Source: Fonsecaea monophora
Lineage: Eukaryota > Ascomycota > Eurotiomycetes > Chaetothyriales > Herpotrichiellaceae
Reading direction: 5' to 3'
DNA: 37,159 nt
Assembly (NCBI RefSeq): GCF_001642475.1
Contig: NW_019174115.1
Span: 1-37,159, forward strand
Part shown: positions 1 to 10,372 of the stretch, in pieces
Numbering within the stretch: the stretch's first letter is position 1
How the letters are laid out: each line of letters starts with the position of its first letter
Made by a program: the position numbers and the translations under genes
The notes under the pieces: model-generated
The model's input: only the letters and a program-made list of their open reading frames with translations
What the model was told of the DNA's origin: nothing
The model's database searches: none

Positions 1-112
1 CCTTACCCCCCGGACGTCCCCTCTCCCCTCCTCTTTCTCTCGTTTAATCACGCCTCCATTTCCATTTCCCCCCCTTTCCGCCCTCCGGGATTAAACTCGG
101 GGTGAAACACAG

Positions 113-353
113 TTCGAATATATTCCAAAACAAAGACCGGCCGAAATACCTGCCCGCCCTGATCACGACCGCGACGTTCGGCGCCGTCGGCTGCGCCCTG
201 ACGCTGCTGCTCGGCGTGTGGATGATTTTCGACAACAAACGACGGAACCTGCGCGCCGTGCGGAGGGGCGGACACGCCGTGCGCGCGAGGGACGTGCCGA
301 CCGAGTTGTTGCGCGACGGGCCCAAGGCGGAGGAGTATCGGTGGGTGTATTGA
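113..353 (+). CDS. MFS transporter, C-terminal fragment
   Basis: This is the last exon of a gene whose upstream part lies outside the window. A pyrimidine-rich stretch ending in CACAG at 112 looks like the end of an intron, and the open frame runs from 113 to TGA at 351-353. The peptide starts near NIFQNKDRPKYLPAL, continues with a hydrophobic stretch fitting transmembrane helix 12 (about residues 14-40), and ends in a basic then polar cytosolic tail (..AEEYRWVY). The NxFxxxDxPKYxPAL entry to the last helix is characteristic of fungal anion:cation symporter permeases (allantoate/nicotinate/vitamin type) of the major facilitator superfamily. That family imports small organic anions at the plasma membrane. 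The substrate cannot be named from the tail alone. Confidence 0.72.
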
Positions 354-1307
354 CCAGAAGAGTAACAAGGGAGAATGAGAAGGGGATAAGCTCCGAAGCC
401 CGAAAACAGGGAGAGAGAGAGGGAGGGCCCCCGAAGGGGTGGGAGACCCTGAAAGAGAAAAGGAGAGAGATTTACATAGGATGGACGAGGGGATGTATGT
501 ATGCCACAGTATCCACGCCAGGCCACAGGAGGAGATGCATGGGTAGGGAAGGCTATTCGCAGCGAGAGGTGATCAAAGTCCCTTCTCACTCTTAACAGGT
601 TAAGCTGAGCAACCAACTCGTATAGACACGTCTACGCAAAACAATGGCTCGCACAGGACAAGGGCCACCCTCCTCTGCCCAGTTTCTATATAGAGTAAAC
701 GAATCTACCATTGTCTGCAAAAGGGAAAAAGGGGTATTTCGGGCTAACTCTGCTCGCTACAATTTCATCTTCAGCACCAAATCAAAGACTCCCGTCACTT
801 TCAAAAACACCAAGCCCTGCTCAGTGCCGCTGCGTACGATGCTCAACGCTCAGCGCTCGCCCACTCGCTCGCTTGCTTGCTCGCCTCTTGTTGCCGCACT
901 TCCTCCAAACTCAACAAAGGAAACATATTCGGAGTGACCTGGCCTGCCCTCTACACGCGCAAGAGCCAGCGTCATGTTCTCCAAGAAGACAAGAAAAAGC
1001 TGTTGTGTCATGACTCGTGTCAAGTCGTTCAAAAACCAAGGCACTGTAATGTAAGGGATCGACAAAGGCCGACAAATGCGCCAGCAATGCGCAACATTCC
1101 ATGCCCCTGCAAAAGAATCCGCTGCCCCTCGACTGTTCCTCCCACTTTCTCAACTTCCCCAGTCGACTTACTTGGGCTTTGACTTTTGAACTTGTTTCAA
1201 TAGCATACAGATGAACACTGCCAACCAGTTATCGTCTTCGAATCGATCGATGTTGGTCGGTAATCTTCAAATCTGTTGTACATTTATTGTACAGAATATT
1301 TCAAGGC
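354..1307. other. intergenic, convergent 3' regions
   Basis: This 954-bp stretch lies between the 3' end of the MFS gene and the 3' end of the septin gene. It holds purine-rich (GA) sequence near 380-470 and short open frames on both strands with no recognisable domain. It should contain both 3' untranslated regions. I see no RNA gene. Confidence 0.6.
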
Positions 1308-3017
1308 TTATCGCGCACGCGATTGGAGAGCAATCGGGATCCCGCCACTGCTCTGTCTAGGTCCTGACGGTAGACCGTTGGTCGCACTAGCTGGAAGAGT
1401 TCGACGATTGAGACGGTTTGTCCTCCAGCGTTCGTAAAACTAAGACACGGTCAGTCAGAACCTCATACCTTTGAGCGACAGATGAACTTACCACTTCCCG
1501 ACTCGCCTCTCGCAACTCGGATCGCCACTCTCCAAACACGGCGTCTTTCAACTTGACGAAATCACAATGGTCCGGGTTGTACGGGTCGGCAAAACCCCAG
1601 GGAAACCGTCGACCCACTGGGCCATCCTTTGCTTCAAGAGAGTAACTGTCGGGGCTGAGGATCGACCATGGAACGTAGCCACTCTCAAGCACAGCATCCT
1701 CGGCCGAGGCCTGGCGTTTGTGGTTACCTGGGCGTTTTGTAGTCGCGAGGTCTCGATTCGCATCAGAATCATCACTGTGAGCTGACGCCCGGTCCTCCGA
1801 GTCTGCGGCACTACTGTCTTCGTCTTCGTCACGCTCGTCGAGACGTTCGTCATCGTAATCTTCAGCATCGAAGCTCAAGGCTTCCAGTGGATCGAGACCG
1901 GCCTTCTTCAGACTCCGGCTGACTTTTTGTTTCAAAAACGCCATGTGCGCTGTAGTGATGGTATCCGCCTTGCTGATGACTGGGATGACGGTAGTTTTAC
2001 TGGCCAAGGTCTTCATGACTTGAATGTCAAAGTCCTCGTCCAGAGCGCCAACGATTCGGGATGGCTTGCCAATTCGCGAGTTTTCAACGCCGTTGCTGAT
2101 GCCTTGAGCAGCATTGATATTGGCGTCTAGTCGAGCCGGGTCAAGAACGAAAAAAACGCAGTGGATGTGGGTATCTCTGACCCCTGGGGCGCGAACAACC
2201 TTCATCTCTTCCAAGAAGGTATCGTCAAATTTGCTTTCCACAAAATTGCTCATGTCTCTCAATTGAAGGTCAACGACACCCTTGTCCAACCCTTGAGAGT
2301 CCCACAATGTCAAGCCGATGCGCTCCCCATCGACCTCGATCTCCTGGTAATGGTGGACATAGTTGGGGTTTGCTCTCGCAGATGACGGAGGAGTATCGCC
2401 ATCCGGAGCTCGACTCGGCTGTTTCTTCGCTGGCAAAGCAAGCGAGCTCTTGAGGAAATTAAGGAAAGAGGTCTTGCCGACATTTCGAGCGCCAATGATG
2501 AGGACGTTATAGGGGGTGGGGTCTTTGCGACGTCGAACTCTCCGGGGGGAGTTGATGGTAGACACGGTCGAATTCGCATAGGAATATCGCCCACCTAACA
2601 TTCATGAGTCAGCCTTGTCATGATCTCTCACAAGGAACTCAACTTACGGTGGGTCATGCTCTCGGTTCTGGCATATGGATCAACACCCTCCTTTTCCAGG
2701 TTCCCGGGCAAAGGAGGAACAGGGGGAGTGTTCTTCGCGCCATTGGTGTACTCTCTGGACGTATTCTGCGGGTTGTAGTTTTCACCGCCAAATGATTGAA
2801 TACCCAGTGGCTGCGGATTGTAATTTGGCAAGCGGGGAGGCGACTGTGTGACTTTTGCAGCTTCGTCCATTTCCTGTTTCTTTTTGAGCCGGCTCGCAGA
2901 GGTCTTGCGATCACCTAGGGCTTCGCCGCTCTTTGATCGAAACAAGCGAGAGCCGAGACTGGTACTTCGACGGCTCGAAGCCTGAGACTCATTGCGAGCG
3001 AGAGGAGGAGATGTCAT
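1308..3017 (-). CDS. septin, divergent AspE-like
   Basis: Septins are GTP-binding proteins that polymerise into membrane-associated filaments at septa and hyphal tips. I join three exons, 3017-2648, 2594-1492 and 1439-1308: 1605 nt, 534 residues. The second intron (1440-1491, GTAAGT..TTAG) lies inside an open frame, but removing it restores the septin ending LREASREVFYERWRTNRL. The domains in order are: a disordered basic N-terminus (1-140), a polybasic stretch RRVRRRK (141-147), a P-loop GARNVGKT (158-165), a G3-like DSQG (222-225), a G4 SKAD (331-334), and the septin unique element (FPWGFADPYNPDHCDFVKL). Between G4 and that element lies a long acidic, Ser-rich insert. The divergent P-loop, the DSQG and the insert resemble the filamentous-fungal AspE class more than Cdc3/10/11/12, but that assignment is from memory. 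The start is the first ATG of the open frame. Confidence 0.9.
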
Positions 3018-4189
3018 GGTGTCTCTGGGATCAGCTGTCGGAGAGGGGTTGTTTGCTTGCGAGCCAATTCGGAGTAGTTGCGAGGTGAACGACTTGGAGG
3101 CAGGCGCAGGCGCTGACGTGAGGAGAACGGATTGGCGATCGAGCTGTCAGAGAAGGTGCCCTGCTACTTGTTGCTGAATAGGCGACCGATCATTCGTGGA
3201 GGATAAGGATCGGGATGGCGGCCGTAGTGAGGACTTGACTCGATTTGATGTGATGAACCAGGGGGCGGCCAGCGCAGATGTAAGGTTCTCAAGGTTGCTT
3301 GGAGTGACAAGAGGTTGTTGCACAGGAAAGAGTGTGAAGTGGAGTTGTAACCGCGTCGGAGGCAGAGTCTAAGAGAATGGACGAATATCGAGGTTTCAGA
3401 GCTTGCCAATGACGGCAGGCCAGACAAGGTTGCTCGTTGATTGCAAATGTCGAAGCCCGCAGGGGGGAAAAGGATAGAGATACAGGTCACCGGCGACCGT
3501 TGAAGGCCCGTTCAAATTGCTTCGAGAAGGGAATATGGGGTAATTTCAGGGCGCCGAACTCCAGAGCAGCGACGTTGACTACTGCACCTGAGCCACTTGA
3601 ACCACCTGAACCACTTGAACCTGCGTTAGGGGCGCACTTGACAGCGGGTCGCTCTGAAGTCAAATCGTGCGGCATGCGTCGGTCCGCAACGTGGTGGACG
3701 TGGTGGGCGTGCACGGCGTGGTAGAAGGACGAACCGCTGCTTCGAGAAGAAGTAACAACGCAAATTCAAAAAAAGGAAGCCGTGTCTGAGATTGACGAAA
3801 AAAGAAGATCAAGAGTTCTTTTCCTTCGGTTCACCCTCCCTCTCTTGTGATCTCGCTACCGATCAATGTCTTCCCACCGGGGAATATTCAGGGGCTTCCT
3901 CACCAAGTGGTCCCCTCAATGTGCAGCTCGAGAGCCGACTGGTGGTAGAGCTTTTAGCCACGGTGCGGCATTGGCTGTCGGCCAACACCAGGCGAGGATA
4001 AGGCACAGAGCTTTGCTCGTTTCATGTTTTCTGTTACACTAGCCCACTAACTAAATCGTCAGAGTTTGTTAACACACCCGTTCCCCCTGGACAGATACGT
4101 TGCCCATAGTCTTCAATTTTCTCCCCTTTTGACGGTTATGAGCGTTGTCAGCATCTTGGTCGTTCCCATACCACCACACTGCAACCTTC
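3018..4189. other. intergenic; septin promoter side
   Basis: This stretch holds the septin upstream region and the 3' region of the next minus-strand gene. Around 3584-3620 there are about four copies of a 9-bp unit close to CCACTTGAA. The short open frames here (up to 108 codons) show no domain. Confidence 0.55.
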
Positions 4190-5437
4190 TTAATACAGGT
4201 GTACAGTCACCTCAACATCGCATCTTCCTTGTGCCCCATCCCTCCAGATAGGTGCATTTTGTATTTCGACCATCATGTGCTCGAAACTCTCGTCCAGGCC
4301 GGGGCGGAGGAGAATAGTCGATCGATTGCTCAGCCACGGAAATGATACAATGGCATGGGAGAAGTCAAGGCCCTGGAATTTCCATTCCCAGCTCTTGTGA
4401 ATAAACTCGATCAACCTGTCATTGTTATTGCATTCACTCAGGGTAATTGGAGTTGCTGCGCCGCCTTGAAACCCGTCTAATCGCACTCGCAAGGTAGTTC
4501 GTGCTGGGTCAAAGGTATTGTCAAGATCAATACCCGCCGGAGGCGAGCTGGCTCGACGGCGTTTGCCCGTGATCTTCCTTTCTGTGGTCGGAAGTTTGGT
4601 TATCGGTTGTTTTTCATTCACTCTAATCGCTTCTCTAATAGCGTTTTCCACCTTCTTTGAACTCGCTTCATGGCCAGTCTTCACTGATAACTGATATTTG
4701 TATTTATCGAATTTGTACGGGTTCGTTTGCTTAACAGTTCTCTTCCGCAGATTCCGTTCGGCGAAGACTGGTTCTGCTGTGTCGTCCAAATTATTCTTAT
4801 CAAGTTCGTCCTCGGCAGTGGTGGTGACCTGTTTGAAAGGAGATTCTTCTGATAGCGGGTCTGCTCGAATGTGACCACTTCGACCGCTGAAACGAGATTT
4901 AGTCGAAGTACGAGGTGTCGTGGAGGTCGAAGATTTTGTGTTCACAGGTGACGCCGGCTGTACTCGAGCACTTCGGCGAGGGGTGGAATATGTGGTTGTT
5001 GTGGTGACTTGAACAAAAGGTCTCGCAGGTGGTATCACGTCGTATTTCGATGACCGTGGCTGTACCGTTTCTTCCTCATCGTCGTCATCATTGTCGTCTT
5101 CTCCTTTTGGCTCAAAGTCAGAATCCGAAATCTCGATATGTTGTTTGTCGCGCGAGAAGAATCCCCCTAGATTGTTCACAGTGACCTCATCATCCTCTTC
5201 CAAAGCTCTTCTGCGGGTCGATGAATCCGTGGGACGGGAGAACATGATATGTGAGTCCTCGATGAGATGGGGAAGTCCAGAGGTGGGAGGACTGGGAGAA
5301 GTGCTAGGACGAGGTGGGTCGATGAATGTGGTGGAAAGGAGATCTTCTCGCTTCAAAAAGACACTGGGAAATGGCCCGAGTCTGTCACCGATGGGACTGA
5401 ATTCACGCGTGAGATGAAGGGAGCGGTGACTTGACAT
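4190..5437 (-). CDS. conserved fungal protein, acidic/basic nuclear type, function unknown
   Basis: This is a single open frame of 415 residues with no intron needed. The N-terminal 220 residues are low-complexity: an acidic run (EDDNDDDDEEE, near 115) and Thr-rich, basic-serine stretches. A compact motif follows near 237: LRKRTVKQTNPYKFDKYKYQ. A basic segment, GKRRRASSPP, could be a nuclear localisation signal. The last 105 residues look folded (from TTLRVRLDGFQGG to CDVEVTVHLY) and resemble a C-terminal alpha/beta domain I recall from uncharacterised ascomycete proteins. The LRKRxxxQxNPYxxD motif recalls a similar motif in the Mms22/Mus7 DNA-repair family, but this is a weak resemblance and the rest does not match. 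A nuclear or chromatin role is inference only. The start region is duplicated just upstream (see the repeat at 5428-5597). Confidence 0.8.
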   Translation of the reverse strand: MSSHRSLHLTREFSPIGDRLGPFPSVFLKREDLLSTTFIDPPRPSTSPSPPTSGLPHLIEDSHIMFSRPTDSSTRRRALEEDDEVTVNNLGGFFSRDKQHIEISDSDFEPKGEDDNDDDDEEETVQPRSSKYDVIPPARPFVQVTTTTTYSTPRRSARVQPASPVNTKSSTSTTPRTSTKSRFSGRSGHIRADPLSEESPFKQVTTTAEDELDKNNLDDTAEPVFAERNLRKRTVKQTNPYKFDKYKYQLSVKTGHEASSKKVENAIREAIRVNEKQPITKLPTTERKITGKRRRASSPPAGIDLDNTFDPARTTLRVRLDGFQGGAATPITLSECNNNDRLIEFIHKSWEWKFQGLDFSHAIVSFPWLSNRSTILLRPGLDESFEHMMVEIQNAPIWRDGAQGRCDVEVTVHLY

Positions 5438-5597
5438 TGGAAGAGGCGAAATTTCAGGAAATTTCGGACAAACGCTCTAAAAGACGAAAGCGGGAGTGAA
5501 GTGAGGGTGGTGGGATGGCGACCTGACATTAGAAGATGGGAATTTTCGACTAAACGGTCCAAGATTGAAAGTGAGAGTGAAGTGAAGGCGGTGGGAT
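5428..5597. repeat. imperfect tandem duplication, ~85-bp unit, spanning a start codon
   Basis: Unit A (about 5428-5517) and unit B (about 5518-5597) share, on the plus strand, a CTTGACATTGGAAGA/CCTGACATTAGAAGA start, a diverged middle, and GAGTGAAGTGA then GGTGGTGGGAT/GGCGGTGGGAT at the end. On the minus strand unit A contains the start of the 415-residue gene (ATGTCAAGTCACC) and unit B a second ATG (5529-5527, ATGTCAGGTCGCC) in another frame. They differ by substitutions and a gap of about 9 bp, so the duplication is not recent. Confidence 0.8.
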
Positions 5598-5733
5598 AAT
5601 AGAGTGCCCATCAGCTGAGGAAAACGCACGCCAGAGGAAGGAAGAACCTCAAGGCAATTCTTTTTGAAATACACACAGAGAAACGCGCGCACACAACGCG
5701 CAGCGACTGTTCTCCATATCAACAACACACCCT

Positions 5734-6376
5734 CTAATCCGTTTTCCCATTCGCTCGCTCGCTCGTTCTCTTGTCCAGAAACTTCTTCAACATGCCCAAA
5801 TCCAGCGGCACCCGCTCTCCCAGCCAAGTGGCTCGCTGGCTATGGTCCCTCACCGCGTCGCCATCTTCGTGGTTTGGGTGGACCAGCGCAGAGAGTGGCC
5901 CTCGGTTGATGATCAACCACGGAATGAACGCCCCAAACTCAGCAGGCGTGAAGATATTCACCTCAAACATGGCCATTGTATGGGGACCGACAGGACGATC
6001 CCAGAACCGATAGATTCTGAAACGTTGCTTCGATCAGTATAACCTTCACCTTACAACTAGGCCGTTCCAGACCAGGACCGGACAAGGAGGAAGATTCTCA
6101 CCTCAACTCTGGAAACTCCCTCCGGATCCGCTCCCAAAGCGCACGGGCGTACTCCTTCTGCTCGTCGCTATTCAGATGGTAGTAGATGTGGACGTCAAAG
6201 CCGCCTCGCCGGCCATTGGTCACACCGGAGGTGAACCTCTTGTAGCTCTCGCTCAGCGCGCCCGTCTGCGGGTTCTTATAAGACTTTCCATCCTCGTTCA
6301 ACTCGTCCGGAAGGGGCGGGAGATCCTGGTACCCTTCCAAGGGCGAGGGGTAGGTGTACAAAAACGAGTCCGACAT
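5734..6376 (-). CDS. DOPA 4,5-dioxygenase-like protein
   Basis: There are two exons, 6376-6102 and 6016-5734, with an 85-bp intron (6017-6101): 558 nt, 185 residues. The family (fungal DodA-like extradiol dioxygenases, Pfam DOPA_dioxygen) opens the ring of DOPA or other catechols using a metal held by histidines. The motifs are in family order: GGFDVHIYYH (near 68), then across the splice junction EFPELRIYRFWDRPVGPHTMAMFEV, then LVHPNHEDGDAVRDHSQRATWLGE near the C-terminus. The length is typical. The start is the ATG at 6376 (MSDSFLYTYPSPLEG); the open frame continues upstream only through a TTG. The in vivo substrate is unknown: many members occur in fungi that make no betalains, so a catechol-degrading or uncharacterised role is equally possible. 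The upstream 470 bp (6377-6846) hold its promoter and no other gene. Confidence 0.9.
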
Positions 6377-6846
6377 GACTTTGGCTCGAGGGGAAATTGC
6401 AAAAGCGAGAGGCAAGGTAGAACGAGATTCGGGGATTGGGAATGAACTATCTATTCAAAAAGAACTCCATATGAGACACTGTTAAAGCACGAGGAGGTCT
6501 TTGTGCTGTCGGCCGAGAATACCTGTTGATGGGGAGACGTCGGCGAAGAATGGCATCATCCCGGTTTCGTAAATCCGCTGAGATGAAGAGCGGAATTGCT
6601 TCCTGCATGTATTACTCCATAAGATCTCGGCCACATGAAGGACCGATGTATCGAGTGCTCGGTCTATTGCTTCCTCTACAAAATCCCTTTCAGATTACTA
6701 TATCAACAAGACAATCATTGAGGGAAACCAGTTTTTGGCAACGAAACATTTCTATACATAGTAGTTCTAGGTACGGCAGTTCGGTGGGTGCTATCACACC
6801 TCCTCTCGGACAAGGCGACAAACTGGCGCGCGCTGATGATGAGGAA
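6377..6846. other. intergenic between the DOPA dioxygenase-like gene and ELP6
   Basis: This stretch is the promoter side of the dioxygenase-like gene and the 3' side of ELP6. The open frames present overlap ELP6 out of frame and show no domain. Confidence 0.55.
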
Positions 6847-8079
6847 TCATTCACCACGACCCCACACCCTGACCGACCCATCACCCTTAAGTTGATATAG
6901 CCATTCGGCATCATCCAAGTCATCGCCGTCTCCAGATCTCCTCTGGGTAGTAGAGGGTGCGTGTTCGTCATTCTCGTTACCTTCATACCCACCACCCTTG
7001 CTTGCCCTGACCACGCCGGACACGTCTTTCGCGCTGCCCGTGTCCAACCCTCGGAGTTGAAACACCCAGCGGCTTTGATGCGCCATGGCCGTCACGAGAT
7101 GTGCGTGGTTGCGCTCCAGGGGTGTCCCTTCTTCGTTTGTAGAGGCGGCAATGCGCAGCAACGGAGCGTCGGCGCTGCAGGTAAGGATCAGCGCGCGGGA
7201 CTGAGTGCGGAGAGTGGACAGGAATGCCTGCACAGATATAATTGGGAGGAACGGTTGGCTGGCTGCGAGATAGTCAATGCCGTCAAGGATGATAAGTGGC
7301 TTTGTGGTTTCGGGGAGTTGTGTTGGAAGGGTAGAAGTCGGAGGCAATCGAGGTGCTGGCGTGCGTGATAATGATAAACTCGATACCGACGGAGAGGGAG
7401 ACGTAGTCGTGGAGAGACTCTTTAAGCCCGAACTCAAAGCATCCTGTACATCGCCCAGTGCCAGCGACTTCAGCCTCGTCGTTGGTGAAAGGGACGGGTC
7501 TCCTGCACTACTGCTTCCTCCTCCTGACACTGAAGGACGGGGCGATTGACTATAAGAGAGGCTATCGATATAGATGATTTTCCTGCTGCGGAGCAGTGAC
7601 TGAATATCAAGACCCTACCGAAACAGTCAGCGTCGAGGTCGCACGCACCGATCAACAAATGAGCTATGATTAAGACGCAAGTAGAATCGCGAGGTTACAT
7701 AGACCTGACAGGGAGAAGACCAGACAGATTTCTCCGGCGGTAATGCGACGGATTTAGAAAATCCCACAAAGGGAAAAAAAGTCAAACATACAATCTTCTT
7801 TCCCAGTTCAACCCACAGAGTCAGAGGCCGCAGAAAACTCGCAAAAATAACCGGCAACGCCGTGGTCGCCGACGTTTTCTCAAGCCCCTGTACGTCTCTC
7901 CCCTCTCTCGTGCCAATGTCGTCCTCGACCCCGTACAAAGCCGCGTAGATGATTCGCAGAACGAGCCAAGGCGAGGGCGTGCTGAGAACCGAGGTGATGA
8001 GTGTTTGGCTGTGCAGGGTGGACGGGGACAGCGAGGACTGGATGTAGCTCGCTAACGGAGGCGGGATTGCTGGGGGCAT
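6847..8079 (-). CDS. ELP6: Elongator complex protein 6
   Basis: Elp6 is a RecA-fold subunit of the Elp4-5-6 ring of Elongator, which modifies wobble uridines in tRNA. There are two exons, 8079-7792 and 7614-6847, with a 177-bp intron (7615-7791, GTATGT..GGTAG): 1056 nt, 351 residues. The splice joins LWVELGKKI to GLDIQSLLRSRKIIYIDSLSY, the expected Elp6 strand-helix region. Other family signatures are PWLVLRIIYAAL (near 40), VIFASFLRPLTLW (near 80), KPLIILDGIDYLAA in the middle, HLVTAMAHQSRW, LRGLDTGSAKDVSGVVRASKG, and the terminal GDGSVRVWGRGE. As is usual for Elp6, I see no intact Walker A motif. A Ser/Pro/Thr-rich linker of about 70 residues separates the two halves of the fold. The intron is long for this window, so alternative acceptors are possible, but this one keeps frame and family match. 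Confidence 0.92.
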
Positions 8080-8684
8080 ATTATTTTATCTTCCCTCTAT
8101 AGAGACGTTCTGGAGAAAAGTGTCTCATGTCTCCTCCCCTGGTCTGACAGCATGAAGTGAAAAGGGTTTCTGTGTGTGTCACTAAGCTTGAGGATCTAAA
8201 AACTCGCGACAACGAAGATTTCGAGTACACGGTCAGGTGAGTGGCGGGACTTTCTCAACAGCACCCTACATACACACGAAGATACCGAGATACGAAGAAC
8301 CACTACGGACAATGGAAGAAGTATACGAGAGTGGTAGTTTCAATGCTGAATTTTCCGATTCTCTGAGGCTCTTTGAGCAGATCTCATGCTTGAAAAAAGC
8401 AAAGACAAAGTTTGCCCTCATGTTTTGTTTTATCTGAACCACGCCGCCGCATCTGATTGCGCCCAGCCATATGAGACCAGGAGAGCAACGTCCTTGGTTT
8501 TCCCTATGTGGCTGCCACTCCCTGCCTGTGCATAAACCACCTTTGCCCCGTCTGTCAAGCCACACAAAGGCTGTCCATCCGCACTTAGTTTTATCGCAAG
8601 GCTTTGCTCTCCAGTAAACCACATTTTCAATGTATTTCAATGCGAAATCATGAAGCTCCTTCACACGTCATCTTGTCTCTTCAA
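8080..8684. other. intergenic; eL37 3' region and ELP6 promoter
   Basis: This stretch should hold the 3' untranslated region of the eL37 gene and the ELP6 promoter. The short open frames on both strands (up to 132 codons) have no recognisable domain. Confidence 0.55.
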
Positions 8685-9491
8685 TCATGCCTTTGCGGGT
8701 CCACGAGCACCCTTGGGCGTTCCGGTCCTGAATGCGTTGGTTGATTTCCTGTATTCACAAAAGCCTCGTCAGTCTCCATGCTAGATCTTGGACCAGGTCA
8801 TCCCGGGCCGGTGTATCGACCCATCAACCGCTTTATTCTGCCTTGTTCACAGTTCTTCATTGACACGCAAATTTCACCCTGGAATAGCACACCGCCCTCC
8901 TCTTCTTCCGCGAAGCCATCGACATGAAAGGGACAGTAGGAGTCCTTACCGAGCAACCAATTTCAACGACCTCATTCTGCCAGTGCCGGTGGTCTTGCGT
9001 CTCTTGGCCTTCTCGCTCCATTCGTATTTGCGGGTCTTAGCGGCGGGATACTACATTGCACTGTCAGTTGGCCAATCCTCCAATGTGTTCGTCTGATGTA
9101 TGTTGTGAAGTCGCATGTCGTGGATCGCAGCGGAAAGGAAAGGCGATGGACGGCGAAAAGGTGGAAGGAAGGGATTTCAACGTACTCCGCAGTTGGCGCA
9201 AGTGTGTTTTTGGATGTGCAGGCTTCGACGACCGCATCTGTATCAAAGTCAGTCCACTGTTGCGATTTGACATCCTCTTCGATGCCCCCAAACGCGAAAC
9301 CCAGCCCAAAGACAGTGGAAGGAAAAAAACCGTACCTCCGGCACAGAGTATGCGTCTTGTTGTGTCCTGTTCACAAGCTTCCCGTCAGAATACCAAATTT
9401 CTCAAAACCGCTTGACAAACTCCTCAAGAGGAGGTTGTGTGTGGATTAGAATTTCCTCACTCTTTCCGAACGAGCTCGTTCCCTTCGTCAT
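8685..9491 (-). CDS. RPL37: 60S ribosomal protein eL37 (L37)
   Basis: eL37 is a small zinc-binding protein of the large ribosomal subunit. Five short exons, 9491-9461, 9366-9336, 9237-9186, 9050-8950 and 8748-8685, sum to 279 nt and encode 92 residues. The protein reads MTKGTSSFGKRHNKTHTLC, then RRCGRRSLHIQKHTCANCG, then YPAAKTRKYEWSEKAKRRK, then TTGTGRMRSLKLVARRKS, ending GTPKGARGPAKA. The four zinc-ligand cysteines are present as CxxC (LCRRC) and CxxC (CANC). Introns are 94, 98, 135 and 201 bp, all GT-AG. Because two exons are only 31 nt, no long open frame marks this gene. The stretch just upstream (TGTTTTCTCGCAG, ending near 9518) looks like a possible acceptor of a 5' UTR intron, but I could not place its donor. 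Confidence 0.97.
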
Positions 9492-10372
9492 TTTGGCGGA
9501 TTATCAGACAAGACGTTCTGCGAGAAAACAATCAGTGGTCGGATCGTCGTGAGTCGGGGAGAGGGTTTCAGTTCGTACGGGGAGACTTGTTTGTTGAGTT
9601 GAAGGGAGACGTGGTGGAAGAGTCGGGCTCGAAAATTGACGAGCCGAATCGAGATGCAAAGGAGCGGGCGCATTTTTCGTGGGCGCCAAGATTTATGCCA
9701 AGACACCCACCAAGTCAGGCTCAGCCTTGCGGGAATGCCTCAGCCTCGCGTGCATGAGCTGCACGCACTTGTTCTGCCTCCACATTATTTTCTTTGGACT
9801 CTGCCATGCAATTATTACGGATGCGATGCAGCTATCAAAATGAAGTGCTTAGACCTATATGAAAATGTGTAATCGTGAAGCGTGCTGACACTAGTCCACC
9901 TTTGGTGCCATACCACAAGAAAGGCTTCCGAACTGTCACTACAGGGTCACAAGAGCTAAACCCTCATGACGAAAGACCAAAGCAAGATAGGGAAAGAACA
10001 TCTCATTGACCTTCGCTGCTGAAAGATGGATCTACTCCGACTACTCAGTCCGAGAAAGGTGTGGCCGTTATGCTTGGCCAAGGAAAAGATCCTGTTCCGT
10101 TCACACGCCCTGCTATGACCACGGTTGATTTTAGGGAGCCTGGGCACCGTCAAACATGTCTCGCGTACGTTTCGAAACAGTCAAAAGATATGGCCAAGCG
10201 GAAAAAGGCCAATCCACATTGCTTAACGGAAGGGAGTGTGTGGCATATCGATTATTGTACAAACTCTCATTTTCCTGAATACCATTGATTACAAGGGCTA
10301 CGACGCTCCATCCTGTCCAGTAACCCGAAATTAGTGCTGCATGAAATCGCCCGATCATTGCCGGCACCGTAC
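9492..10372. other. intergenic; eL37 promoter and GH16 gene 3' region
   Basis: This 881-bp stretch contains the eL37 promoter. If the alternative last intron of the GH16 gene is used, its final exon would reach 10267. I see nothing else I can name. Confidence 0.55.

Noticed and set aside
44..616. 190-codon minus-strand open frame
   Set aside because: It lies antisense to the MFS exon, is compositionally odd and has no domain; the plus-strand MFS reading explains the stretch.
1387..1491. Unspliced end of the septin frame (..VLVLRTLEDKPSQSSNSSS)
   Set aside because: It reads through the 52-bp intron 1440-1491; splicing restores the conserved septin C-terminus.
8760..8834. Box C/D snoRNA-like sequence in intron 4 of the eL37 gene (AAAGC/GCTTT stem, TTGATGG, CTGA)
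   Set aside because: The C box has two mismatches to RUGAUGA, and the CTGA is better explained as the intron branch site (ACTGAC, about 20 bp before the acceptor).
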